Origin: Flammeovirgaceae bacterium | Lineage (GTDB): Bacteria; Bacteroidota; Bacteroidia; Cytophagales; Cyclobacteriaceae | Assembly: GCA_022616575.1 (NCBI GenBank) | Contig: JAKEEN010000048.1 | Location: forward strand, 1 to 6,448 | Length of the DNA stretch: 6,448 nucleotides | Direction: 5' to 3' | Made by a program: the position numbers and the translations under genes | Shown here: positions 1 to 6,390 of the stretch, in pieces | Numbering within the stretch: position 1 is the stretch's first letter | Layout of the letters: each line of letters opens with the position of its first letter | Notes under the pieces: generated by a model | The model's input: only the letters and a program-made list of their open reading frames with translations | Told to the model about the DNA's origin: nothing | Databases searched by the model: none

Positions 1-1
1 A

Positions 2-535
2 GTACAGGGATGCAAGCGAAATGACCGCGACAGTCAGCGGCTGTTGTACCAGCATTTCTACAGGTATGCGATGAGCATTTGTGTGAGGTACTGTAAGAAT
101 TTTGATGAAGCTAAAGAAATTGCCAATGATGGCTTTATGAAAGTATTTCAAAAGATTAATCAATATAGAGAAGATACTTCATTTCAGGCCTGGTTGAGGA
201 GGATCATGATCAATGCTTCTATTGATCATTACAGAAGAGAATTGAAACACAATAATCAGGCACCGGTCGAACGTGCCTACGATCAAAAAACTGCCGGGGG
301 TGGCATTGTTGAGGATTTGTCATACGAAGAGTTAATTGGGTTGGTTCAACAGCTATCCCCGGCCTATCGGGCCGTCTTCAATTTATACGCAATCGATGGA
401 TATACCCATCATGAAATTGGGAAGATACTTGGCATTTCAGAAGGTACTTCTAAGTCAAATTTGATGAAAGCCCGGGAGAATTTGAGAGAATGGATTTCTA
501 AAATGAATAGGGAAGTGTATGCAAAATCTGTCTGA
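2..535 (+). CDS. ECF-type RNA polymerase sigma factor, 5'-partial
   Basis: A sigma-70 family extracytoplasmic-function sigma factor that would direct RNA polymerase to a dedicated promoter set. The frame is open to the left edge, and the residues before the TTG at 44 (GCKRNDRDSQRLLYQHFY) match the usual start of region 2 in Bacteroidota ECF factors. The true start is therefore outside the window and the TTG at 44 is not it. Of the 177 residues visible, about 10-80 form region 2 (core binding and -10 recognition), with the landmarks DEAKEIANDGFMKVF and FQAWLRRIMINASIDHYRR. After a short glycine-containing linker, about 107-165 form region 4, with LSPAYRAVFNLYAIDGYTHH followed by a helix-turn-helix (EIGKILGISEGTSKSNLMKA) for -35 recognition. 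The stop overlaps the next gene by 17 bases, which suggests translational coupling to its cognate anti-sigma factor. The family call is secure; the promoter it recognises cannot be read here because the upstream region is missing. Confidence 0.95.
   Translation, partial: VQGCKRNDRDSQRLLYQHFYRYAMSICVRYCKNFDEAKEIANDGFMKVFQKINQYREDTSFQAWLRRIMINASIDHYRRELKHNNQAPVERAYDQKTAGGGIVEDLSYEELIGLVQQLSPAYRAVFNLYAIDGYTHHEIGKILGISEGTSKSNLMKARENLREWISKMNREVYAKSV
206..229. repeat. Perfect 9-bp inverted repeat inside the sigma gene
   Basis: ATGATCAAT at 206-214 and its exact reverse complement ATTGATCAT at 221-229 flank a 6-base spacer (GCTTCT). The codons read IMINASIDH in region 2. In RNA it could form a 9-bp, AU-rich stem with a 6-nt loop. 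The conserved protein motif may be the only reason it exists. Confidence 0.5.
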
Positions 536-1880
536 TGACGAATTAGATAAGCTCTTTCAGTCAGCAGCTGAAGGATACGATGCGCCTGGTGCTTCAGACG
601 GATGGAAGGACATGGAGAAGCGTTTGGCAGACGCTGGTGCAAGGGGGGCCGGATGGAAACTTACCAGTTGGAAGGGTGTAGCCGGCATTGTTTCTGTTAT
701 TGCCATAACTTCCCTGATTGTTTGGAATATAAATCGAATTACTACAGATCAAGAAAATCTATTGCATCCACAATCTGCTGAGGCAGAAAAAATTCAACCC
801 GTAACTGAGCCTTCAACCGCTTACGATAAAGCGATAGCACCCAATACATCCACAAATAATGAAAAGATAAAAGGTAATCCTGATAGCGAGCCTGTTGGTC
901 AAAAGGTATTGGCTAAAAATAGTTCGCGCAGAAATGCGAATGAAATAGCGGCTAAAGAAAATAGAATTGATAAGACTAATTCTGTTGTATTAGAACCGAC
1001 CATTAAGGAAAGCATTGTGTCCGACAATAATTCCTATATACCGGTTTCTGGCAAAGACCACTCTGGTATGGTTGAACCAGAACAAGAAATCAAAGCCATT
1101 GGAGACGTGGAAGTAGAGAAGGAAGGACAAACAAACGAGATCAATGTAAATCCCTCGGAGAAAGCCAATGAAATTGTAAGCATGAATAGTGAAAATGCAG
1201 TGGCCAATATGGTTGTTTCAGATTCTTCGCAAGTAGCCGAGAAGAAAGACAACACGTCAATGGCAAAGGAAGTATTAAAGGAAGAAGAGGAACAGAAGTA
1301 TAAATCAAGTTCACGCTGGGCCTTAAAATTATCAGCCTCCCCCGATTTCTCCACTGTGAAGTTTAGTGGCCCATATGGTTCAGGCTCGAATTATAGTATG
1401 CAGGTTCAGTACAGCCTTAGTGAAAGAATGTCCCTGTCAACGGGAGTGATTTGGGCAAAGAAAGTGTATTCAGCAAAAAACTTTGAGTACTCAACATCGG
1501 GTGGAGCTACCAATACAGCAGATAATGCTGAAGGTGATTGTGATATTTTGGATATACCGATTAATGTGTATTACAAATTATACTCTGGCAAACACTTTTC
1601 TTGGTTTGGCAGTTTAGGTCTTTCATCTTATTTGATGATGAAGGAAAAATATAAATACTCCTGGATTGGCAGCTACAACGACCGTTATAGCGAAGTAAGG
1701 GGAGAAAATAATGAATGGCTAAAAGTGGTGAATATTTCAGTCGTGGCAGAGAAAAGATTATCTGGCAGGTTTTCCATACAGGCGGAGCCCTTTGTGAAAA
1801 TTCCGCTAAGTGGAATTGGAGAAGGGAAAATTAATCTTTCAACACTGGGTACTTTTATAAGCCTTCAATATAAATTTTAA
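519..1880 (+). CDS. Anti-sigma-like protein with inner-membrane helix and C-terminal beta-barrel domain (Dma-like)
   Basis: Probable cognate anti-sigma factor of the preceding ECF sigma. Residues 1-45 form a short cytoplasmic head with a pattern common beside Bacteroidota ECF sigmas (SDDELDKLFQSAAEGYD, then WKDMEKRLAD). Residues ~53-69 (GVAGIVSVIAITSLIVW) are a single membrane helix. Residues ~70-262 are a low-complexity Asn/Lys/Glu/Ser-rich linker. Residues ~266-453 alternate like amphipathic beta strands (RWALKLSAS, YSMQVQYSL, MSLSTGVIWA, FSWFGSLGLSSY, FSIQAEPFVKIPL) and end in LGTFISLQYKF, with the terminal Phe typical of outer-membrane barrels. This matches the dual-membrane-spanning anti-sigma (Dma) type described in Bacteroides thetaiotaomicron, recalled from memory. 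The inferred job is to hold the sigma at the inner membrane and release it on an outer-membrane signal. The ATG at 519 is favoured because it keeps the whole head and gives the 17-base coupling overlap. The fold is inferred from pattern only. Confidence 0.8.
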   Translation: MQNLSDDELDKLFQSAAEGYDAPGASDGWKDMEKRLADAGARGAGWKLTSWKGVAGIVSVIAITSLIVWNINRITTDQENLLHPQSAEAEKIQPVTEPSTAYDKAIAPNTSTNNEKIKGNPDSEPVGQKVLAKNSSRRNANEIAAKENRIDKTNSVVLEPTIKESIVSDNNSYIPVSGKDHSGMVEPEQEIKAIGDVEVEKEGQTNEINVNPSEKANEIVSMNSENAVANMVVSDSSQVAEKKDNTSMAKEVLKEEEEQKYKSSSRWALKLSASPDFSTVKFSGPYGSGSNYSMQVQYSLSERMSLSTGVIWAKKVYSAKNFEYSTSGGATNTADNAEGDCDILDIPINVYYKLYSGKHFSWFGSLGLSSYLMMKEKYKYSWIGSYNDRYSEVRGENNEWLKVVNISVVAEKRLSGRFSIQAEPFVKIPLSGIGEGKINLSTLGTFISLQYKF

Positions 1881-1897
1881 AATTCAACCTAAACCTT

Positions 1898-2725
1898 ATG
1901 CGACTTAATCTAAAATGGAATGTACTTTTAACTTTAATTACGCTCTTTTTTTTAGTGACCTGTTCAAGCAATGATGCACCTGAACCTTTCGACTGTAGTA
2001 CTACAGATCTGGATATTGAACTTGCTACTAAATCAAATCCATCTGACTGTGTAACAAATGATGGTTCGATTGAAGTATCCGCTACAGGTGGAACTCCACC
2101 GTATCAATTCAGATTAGGTACTGGAGCTTTTGGTACATCTTCTTTATTTCAAAACCAGGGAGGAGGAACGTTTACAATCACTGTGAAGGATGCAAATAAC
2201 TGCGAAAAACAACTGACCAACATTACTTTAACTACTCCTGGCGGACCTGTAGCTAGTGCTTCGACTCTTAGCCATCAAACAAATTGTACAAGCCCCAACG
2301 GCTCAATAACTGCAAATGTAACCGGAGGCGCTGAGCCTTATCAATACAAAATAGGCAATGGTAGCTTTGGCGGATCAGCTACCTTCTCAAACTTAAAAGC
2401 TGGCCTGTACACTATTACTATAATGGATGATAACGGATGTACAATTACCCGCAATGAAACAATAAATAGTAATACAGGTGTGAGCTATCTAAACGATATA
2501 AAACCAATTCTCGAAACAAACTGTATTAAGTCAGGATGTCATAATGGTGACAATGGCGCAGAAAGAAACTGGAGCGTTCTTTCTAACGTGCAGGCCAAGG
2601 CACAGGGAATAAAGACCAGGACTGGAAACAAGTCGATGCCGAAAGATATTGCACCTACAGGACTTCCTCAAAACGAAATTGATTTGATTGCCTGTTGGGT
2701 AGACGAGGGGGCACAGAATAATTAA
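1898..2725 (+). CDS. Lipoprotein with two SprB-like repeats and a cytochrome-c-like C-terminal domain
   Basis: An exported lipoprotein of 275 residues. Residues 1-21 are a hydrophobic signal peptide ending in the lipobox LVTC, with lipidation predicted at Cys22. Two SprB-type repeats follow at about 45-112 and 121-190. Each has the NGSI/DGSI, TGG-x-PPY/PY-Q, F and YTITI/FTITV-D-NGC landmarks. Each holds a Cys pair spaced exactly 51 residues apart (51/102 and 130/181), suggesting one disulfide per repeat. Residues 194-275 resemble a small c-type cytochrome: YLNDIKPILETNC, then a haem-attachment motif with four residues between cysteines (C209-IKSG-C214-H215), a candidate axial Met at 247 (KSMPK) and a closing helix IDLIACWVDEGAQ. 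Related Bacteroidota domains often carry CX4CH rather than CXXCH. Inferred role: an envelope electron carrier or haem sensor held away from the membrane by the repeats. It starts 17 bases after the anti-sigma gene. The partner and redox function are unknown. Confidence 0.85.
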   Translation: MRLNLKWNVLLTLITLFFLVTCSSNDAPEPFDCSTTDLDIELATKSNPSDCVTNDGSIEVSATGGTPPYQFRLGTGAFGTSSLFQNQGGGTFTITVKDANNCEKQLTNITLTTPGGPVASASTLSHQTNCTSPNGSITANVTGGAEPYQYKIGNGSFGGSATFSNLKAGLYTITIMDDNGCTITRNETINSNTGVSYLNDIKPILETNCIKSGCHNGDNGAERNWSVLSNVQAKAQGIKTRTGNKSMPKDIAPTGLPQNEIDLIACWVDEGAQNN

Positions 2726-2731
2726 TTACTA

Positions 2732-3268
2732 ATGAGACTAGGTGTTTGCATTATTCTGACTTGCTTTTTTGTCAATGGTAATGCGCAAAAATTTACCACT
2801 GAAAAGAGTCAGATAACTTTCTTCTCAGATGCCGCCATTGAAGACATAGCGGCTACGAATATAAAAGCAGCAGGGCTGTTTGATGTCAGTACGAGTGAGA
2901 TTGTTTTCTCCGTTCCCATTAAGGATTTTGAATTTGAAAAATCATTAATGAAGGAGCATTTCAATGAGAAGTACATGGAGTCCGACAAATATCCTAAATC
3001 AACATTCAAAGGAAAGGTGGCTGGGTATGATGTATCAAAACCGGGTAAACAAACAGCCACCGCAAAAGGCACACTTACCATTCATGGTATTTCGAAAGAG
3101 GTAGATATACCCGGTACTGTGCAGTTTGAGAATGGTAAAGTCTTAATTGATGCTGTATTTAAAGTGAAACTGGCAGATTATAAAATTAAAATTCCGCAAC
3201 TTTTGTGGCAAAACATTGCTGAAGAAGTAGAAGTAAAACTAAACTTTGAATTTAAAGCACAATCCTGA
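2732..3268 (+). CDS. YceI-family periplasmic protein (first copy)
   Basis: A 178-residue exported YceI-like protein. Residues 1-18 are a signal peptide (basic start, hydrophobic core, NGNA before QKF). The mature part has the family landmarks in order: FFSDA near the start, FDVSTSEIVFSVPIKDFEFEKSLM, HFNEKYMESDKYPKSTFKGKV, and GTLTIHGISKEVDIPGT, followed by closing beta strands (DYKIKIPQLLWQNIAEEVEV). YceI proteins are lipocalin-like barrels. Characterised members bind isoprenoid or long-chain amphiphilic ligands, and in Escherichia coli yceI sits beside the cytochrome b561-like yceJ. Here the neighbour is again a cytochrome-like gene, which suggests a role in quinone or lipid handling, but no ligand can be read from the sequence. 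The gap to the lipoprotein gene is 6 bases. The start region is AT-rich with no clear ribosome-binding motif, and the start is fixed by the signal peptide. Confidence 0.92.
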   Translation: MRLGVCIILTCFFVNGNAQKFTTEKSQITFFSDAAIEDIAATNIKAAGLFDVSTSEIVFSVPIKDFEFEKSLMKEHFNEKYMESDKYPKSTFKGKVAGYDVSKPGKQTATAKGTLTIHGISKEVDIPGTVQFENGKVLIDAVFKVKLADYKIKIPQLLWQNIAEEVEVKLNFEFKAQS

Positions 3269-3270
3269 GA

Positions 3271-3807
3271 ATGAAGCGATTATTCTTATTCTTCTGCCTA
3301 GTTATATCAACCTGCCTTCACGCCCAAAAATTTGTAACTGAAAAAGCCTATGTATCCTTTTTCTCTGATGCCCTGGTTGAGGATATTGAAGCCATAAACA
3401 GGAAAGCAAATAGCATCTTTGATATTAATAAAAGTGAAATAGCCTTTCTCATTAATAATAAGGATTTCGAGTTCAGGAAGAGCCTTATGCAGACTCACTT
3501 TAATGAAAAATACCTGGAGTCTGAGCAGTTTCCTAAATCGGTATTTAAAGGCAAAGTTTTAGGATTTGATGCAACGAAGACCGGACTTCAACAGGTAAAA
3601 GCCACTGGTAAACTATCGATCCATGGTGTTACAAAGGATGTTGAAATACCCGGGACCATTGAAATTAGCGGTACAAGAATTACCCTGAAAACTGAATTTA
3701 TGGTTGTGTTGAAAGACTACAACGTTACGATTCCGCAAATTCTCTGGAACAACATTGCAGAACAAGTAAAAGTTACTGTAGATTTCGTTTACCGCCCGTT
3801 TAATTAA
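3271..3807 (+). CDS. YceI-family periplasmic protein (second copy)
   Basis: A tandem paralogue of the preceding gene, also 178 residues, starting 2 bases after its stop. Residues 1-18 are a signal peptide ending in LHA before QKF. The mature region aligns with the first copy without gaps: QKF, FFSDA, KDFEF-KSLM, HFNEKY-ES, PK-S-FKGKV, IHG, IPGT, DY, IPQ-LW-NIAE. By hand count roughly half of the ~160 mature residues are identical. Differences cluster in the strand after IPGT (residues ~129-145) and at the C-terminus, so ligand or partner preference may have diverged while the barrel was kept. Both copies look intact, and the short spacing implies co-translation. This is most likely an old local duplication kept for two related functions; the ligand is unknown. 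Confidence 0.92.
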   Translation: MKRLFLFFCLVISTCLHAQKFVTEKAYVSFFSDALVEDIEAINRKANSIFDINKSEIAFLINNKDFEFRKSLMQTHFNEKYLESEQFPKSVFKGKVLGFDATKTGLQQVKATGKLSIHGVTKDVEIPGTIEISGTRITLKTEFMVVLKDYNVTIPQILWNNIAEQVKVTVDFVYRPFN

Positions 3808-3815
3808 CTTATTTT

Positions 3816-4682
3816 ATGAAAAGACTTATTCTACTATTAACGTTTGCCGGCCATCAGGTATATGCACAAGATGACTTGCTTAGTGAACTTGAAAAAAAAT
3901 CGGATGATACTGAATATGCTTTTGCAACTTTTAAAGGTACACGCGTTATCAATGGATTTTCAGTAGAGACTAAAGGAAAAGGTGAGCTTGAGTTTATTTT
4001 TGCCCACCGCTTTGGTACACTGAATGAAGGCTCATATACACTTTGGGGACTTGATGATTCCTTTGTGAGGCTGGGATTAGAATATGGCTTGACTGACAGA
4101 TTAGGAATCGGATTAGGGCGTACTTCCATTGATAATACTATTGATAGCTACCTCCGTTATAAGCTTTTCAGACAGAGCAAAGGCACGTCATCATTTCCAT
4201 TTACCATCACAGTTGCTGGAACAATCAATTATAAAACTCCTTCCACGAAAGGCGAAGCCCTGACCTCAGAGGATAGAATTGCCTATGTCGGGCAATTGAA
4301 CCTGGCCAGGAAGTTTAGCTCAAAATTTTCCGCACAGCTGACACCGATGATTGTTCATCGAAATACAGTTGAACAGAGCTATGAAAACAACGATGATGCA
4401 GCTTTAGCCTTTGCTGCCAGGTACAAAGTAACGAAGAGTGTTTCGGTTTCTGGGGAATATAATTACAGACTTAGTCCACATACCGATAGTCCCTACTTTG
4501 ACGCCATCGGCTTTGGCGTTGATATAGAAACGGGAGGCCATGTATTTCAATTAGTATTCACAAACACCCGGGGGATGTTCGACCGGTGGGTAGTTGCAGA
4601 AACATCCGGGGATTTCTTTGATGGTGATATCCACTTCGGATTTAACATTACCCGTGTATTTCAAATAGGAAAGCGGAAGTAG
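3816..4682 (+). CDS. DUF5777-like outer-membrane beta-barrel protein
   Basis: A 288-residue exported protein. Residues 1-17 are a signal peptide (hydrophobic core LILLLTFAG, ending VYA before QDD). After a short acidic stretch (DDLLSELEKKSDD) come features I associate with DUF5777: YAFATFKGTRVINGFSVET, LEFIFAHRFGTLNEG, the LWGLDDSFVRLGLEYGLTDR segment and LGIGLGRTS-DNTIDSYLRYKL. The rest alternates hydrophobic and polar residues as barrel strands do, with short turns (FSAQLTPMIVH, AALAFAARYKVT, SVSGEYNYRLSP, HVFQLVFTNT). The chain ends in HFGFNITRVFQIGKRK, so there is no terminal aromatic residue. The biochemical role of the family is unknown to me. From memory, such barrels recur beside YceI and cytochrome-like genes in Bacteroidota, so it may be the outer-membrane part of the same system. 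It starts 8 bases after the second YceI gene. Confidence 0.85.
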   Translation: MKRLILLLTFAGHQVYAQDDLLSELEKKSDDTEYAFATFKGTRVINGFSVETKGKGELEFIFAHRFGTLNEGSYTLWGLDDSFVRLGLEYGLTDRLGIGLGRTSIDNTIDSYLRYKLFRQSKGTSSFPFTITVAGTINYKTPSTKGEALTSEDRIAYVGQLNLARKFSSKFSAQLTPMIVHRNTVEQSYENNDDAALAFAARYKVTKSVSVSGEYNYRLSPHTDSPYFDAIGFGVDIETGGHVFQLVFTNTRGMFDRWVVAETSGDFFDGDIHFGFNITRVFQIGKRK

Positions 4683-4696
4683 TTTTAAGTTTTCAG

Positions 4697-4718
4697 AAAG
4701 CCAATAACTTTAGGCTTT
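4697..4718. other. Weak 6-bp inverted repeat between barrel and symporter genes
   Basis: AAAGCC (4697-4702) and GGCTTT (4713-4718) are perfect complements around a 10-base AT-rich loop, in the only sizeable gap of the plus-strand gene series. No T-run follows, so it is not a convincing intrinsic terminator. It may be chance or a weak attenuating hairpin just before the TTG start at 4730. Confidence 0.25.
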
Positions 4719-4729
4719 AAACCTTCACT

Positions 4730-6118
4730 TTGCTACTATTCTTCGTCATAACCTATCTCATACTCACAATTGCCGTAGGTTTTTGGGCATCGCGTAAAGT
4801 AAAAACTTCGGGCGATTTCATGTTGGCAGGTAGGAGCCTTCCTATTGTTCTTAGTACCTCCGCACTCTTTGCCACCTGGTTTGGTTCAGAAACGGTCTTT
4901 GGCGCATCGTCAGAATTTTTAAAGGGTGGCCTCTATTCCGTCATTGAAGATCCTTTTGGCGCTGCTTTGTGCCTTCTCCTTTTCGGGATGTTTTTTGCCC
5001 GCAAACTTTATTCCATGAACCTATTGACCCTGGGTGATTTTTTTAAGGTTCGGTTTGGAAAAAGAACAGAGCTCATCGCCAGCGTATTTATGGTTCCGGC
5101 ATATTTCGGCTATACTGCGGGTCAGTTGGTTGCCCTGGGTTTGATCATTAATGTAATTACCGGCATGCCTGTGTGGCAGGGCGTGGTGATCAGTGCTGTT
5201 GTGGTTACCCTGTACACGTATGTGGGTGGGATGTGGGCAATTTCCATTACTGATTTTATTCAAAGTATTATCATTGTCATTGGATTAGTTGCTCTGGCCT
5301 GGGTGTTGAGCATCAAAGCAGGGGGAGTGATAACAGTTATAAACTCTGTACCTCGCGAAAATTTCAGATTTCTTCCCGACATAGATTTCGTTTCTATGGT
5401 CGGGTGGATGGCCGCCTGGTCAGTTTTAGGATTGGGATCCATTCCGTCTCAAGATGTCTTTCAGCGTGTTATGTCTTCAGGGTCTTCAAAGGTGGCAGTT
5501 CAATCATGCTACTATTCGGCCGGGCTCTATCTTACGGTGGCCATGCTTCCTTTATTTATCAGCTTATGCGTAAAGTTTTTATATCCCGAACAAATAGGAG
5601 AGGATACGCAATTGACTTTACCCAATATGGTGTTGGCTCATACATCGCTGCCTATTCAGATTTTATTTTTTGGATCGTTATTGTCAGCCGTGATGAGTAC
5701 AACCAGTTCATCAATACTGGCGCCTGCTGCTCTTTTTTCAGAAAATATCATTAAGCCGATAATTGGTCATAAGATTTCGGATAAACGATTTCTTCATATT
5801 ACAAGGCTTTCAATTCTACTATTCAGTGCAGGCGCAACAGTAATGGCTTGTACGAATTCAAATATTTATGAATTGGTGGGAGGCTCTTCTATTCTCAGCC
5901 TGGTCTCATTATTTATTCCTATGGTTTTTGGTTTGTACTGGAAGAAGACGACAAGTACGGGGGCTATTTTATCGATGGTCACAGGAATGATTTGCTGGAT
6001 CTATTTTGAAATAAATCCGATAGATGTGCCAAGTTTAGTTCCGGCTACCATTGTAAGTTTGGTGGCTTTATTAGCGGGCAGCCTGATGAAACCAGAAAAG
6101 CAAGAATCAAGGATTTAA
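4730..6118 (+). CDS. Sodium:solute symporter (SSS family)
   Basis: A 462-residue inner-membrane transporter that would couple Na+ entry to uptake of an unidentified small solute. About 13 hydrophobic segments are visible, at roughly 1-19, 36-62, 76-92, 117-140, 149-168, 175-196, 220-243, 260-282, 305-335, 357-375, 380-402, 409-427 and 433-452. Family landmarks are SGDFMLAGRSLP before the second helix, YTYVGGMWAIS (162-172, SSS signature), DFIQ (175-178) and LLSAVMSTTSSSIL (317-330). The Ser/Thr residues of the last correspond to the Na2 sodium-site helix in the LeuT fold. Length and topology are normal. The start is TTG: an in-frame stop at 4718-4720 excludes anything earlier, and the first ATG (4820, residue 31) would remove the first helix. 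The 47-base gap suggests it may be transcribed separately from the upstream operon. The substrate cannot be assigned. Confidence 0.93.
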   Translation: MLLFFVITYLILTIAVGFWASRKVKTSGDFMLAGRSLPIVLSTSALFATWFGSETVFGASSEFLKGGLYSVIEDPFGAALCLLLFGMFFARKLYSMNLLTLGDFFKVRFGKRTELIASVFMVPAYFGYTAGQLVALGLIINVITGMPVWQGVVISAVVVTLYTYVGGMWAISITDFIQSIIIVIGLVALAWVLSIKAGGVITVINSVPRENFRFLPDIDFVSMVGWMAAWSVLGLGSIPSQDVFQRVMSSGSSKVAVQSCYYSAGLYLTVAMLPLFISLCVKFLYPEQIGEDTQLTLPNMVLAHTSLPIQILFFGSLLSAVMSTTSSSILAPAALFSENIIKPIIGHKISDKRFLHITRLSILLFSAGATVMACTNSNIYELVGGSSILSLVSLFIPMVFGLYWKKTTSTGAILSMVTGMICWIYFEINPIDVPSLVPATIVSLVALLAGSLMKPEKQESRI

Positions 6119-6135
6119 TAAGTCGGCATCCAGAG

Positions 6136-6387
6136 TTACTCAACAACTCCCGTTAAAGCAAAATTCCTGATAACATGGATATCAAGCCTGTCTGTAAGAC
6201 TTTGTGAGTAGTGAAGTTTCCTGACTACTAAACCTTTGTCCAATAAAAATTCTGCAGGAATTGTAGTAATGGATTCTCCACTAGCCATCAAATGCACTGG
6301 AAGTCCGTTTGCTTTTGCTTTTACAACATTTTGTACAAAAGACATGATATGACTTTTGGCCGACTTCCATGCAGAGTTCTCCAGCTG
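6136..6387 (-). CDS. Thioredoxin-fold / peroxiredoxin-like protein, C-terminal fragment
   Basis: C-terminal part of a minus-strand gene that converges on the symporter gene (17 bases between stops). Reading from about 6387 it gives QLENSAWKSAKSHIMSFVQ, then KANGLPVHLMASGESITTIP, AEFLLDKGLVVRKLHYSQS and a final LTDRLDIHVIRNFAL. The segment TTIPAEFLLDKGLVVRKLHY looks like the cis-proline turn and the following beta strands of thioredoxin-fold AhpC/TSA-like proteins, and HY-QSLTDR resembles the tail of the peroxiredoxin-like family. The N-terminal half, where any catalytic Cys would lie, is absent. The ATG at 6345 is internal: the same frame stays open and protein-like upstream of it to about 6385, where the sequence turns into foreign high-GC DNA. 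The boundary given is approximate. The family call is tentative and enzyme function cannot be judged without the active site. Confidence 0.6.
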   Translation of the reverse strand, partial: QLENSAWKSAKSHIMSFVQNVVKAKANGLPVHLMASGESITTIPAEFLLDKGLVVRKLHYSQSLTDRLDIHVIRNFALTGVVE

Positions 6388-6390
6388 CTC
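6376..6390. other. Probable chimeric junction to high-GC DNA
   Basis: To the left, the minus strand encodes a Bacteroidota-like redoxin tail. To the right, base composition rises abruptly to about 70% GC (45 of 64 bases from 6385, hand count) and the plus strand encodes an amino-acid permease. Two unrelated genes are broken at one point with no inverted repeats, insertion sequence or tRNA between them. The breakpoint is placed within a few bases by where each protein pattern ends. Confidence 0.75.

Noticed and set aside
44..535. Sigma factor starting at the TTG at position 44
   Set aside because: The frame is open to the left edge and the upstream residues match conserved sigma region 2, so the gene is simply cut by the window.
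1034..1354. Minus-strand ORF of 106 codons opposite the anti-sigma linker
   Set aside because: It is antisense to a low-complexity coding stretch with no separate start signals; the same holds for the minus-strand ORFs at 409-642, 2809-3081, 3307-3498, 3854-4129, 5021-5263 and 5260-5442.
4697..4718. Intrinsic terminator after the DUF5777 gene
   Set aside because: The stem is only 6 bp with a 10-base loop and no T-run follows, so it is listed only as a weak inverted repeat.
4725..4732. Bacteroidota -7 promoter element (TANNTTTG) before the symporter
   Set aside because: TCACTTTG matches imperfectly and overlaps the start codon, so it cannot act as the promoter for this start.
5404..5754. Plus-strand ORF of 116 codons inside the symporter gene
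   Set aside because: It lies wholly in another frame of a clear SSS transporter, and its product shows no recognisable domain.
6119..6135. Bidirectional terminator between the converging symporter and redoxin genes
   Set aside because: The 17-base gap contains no stem-loop that I can see.
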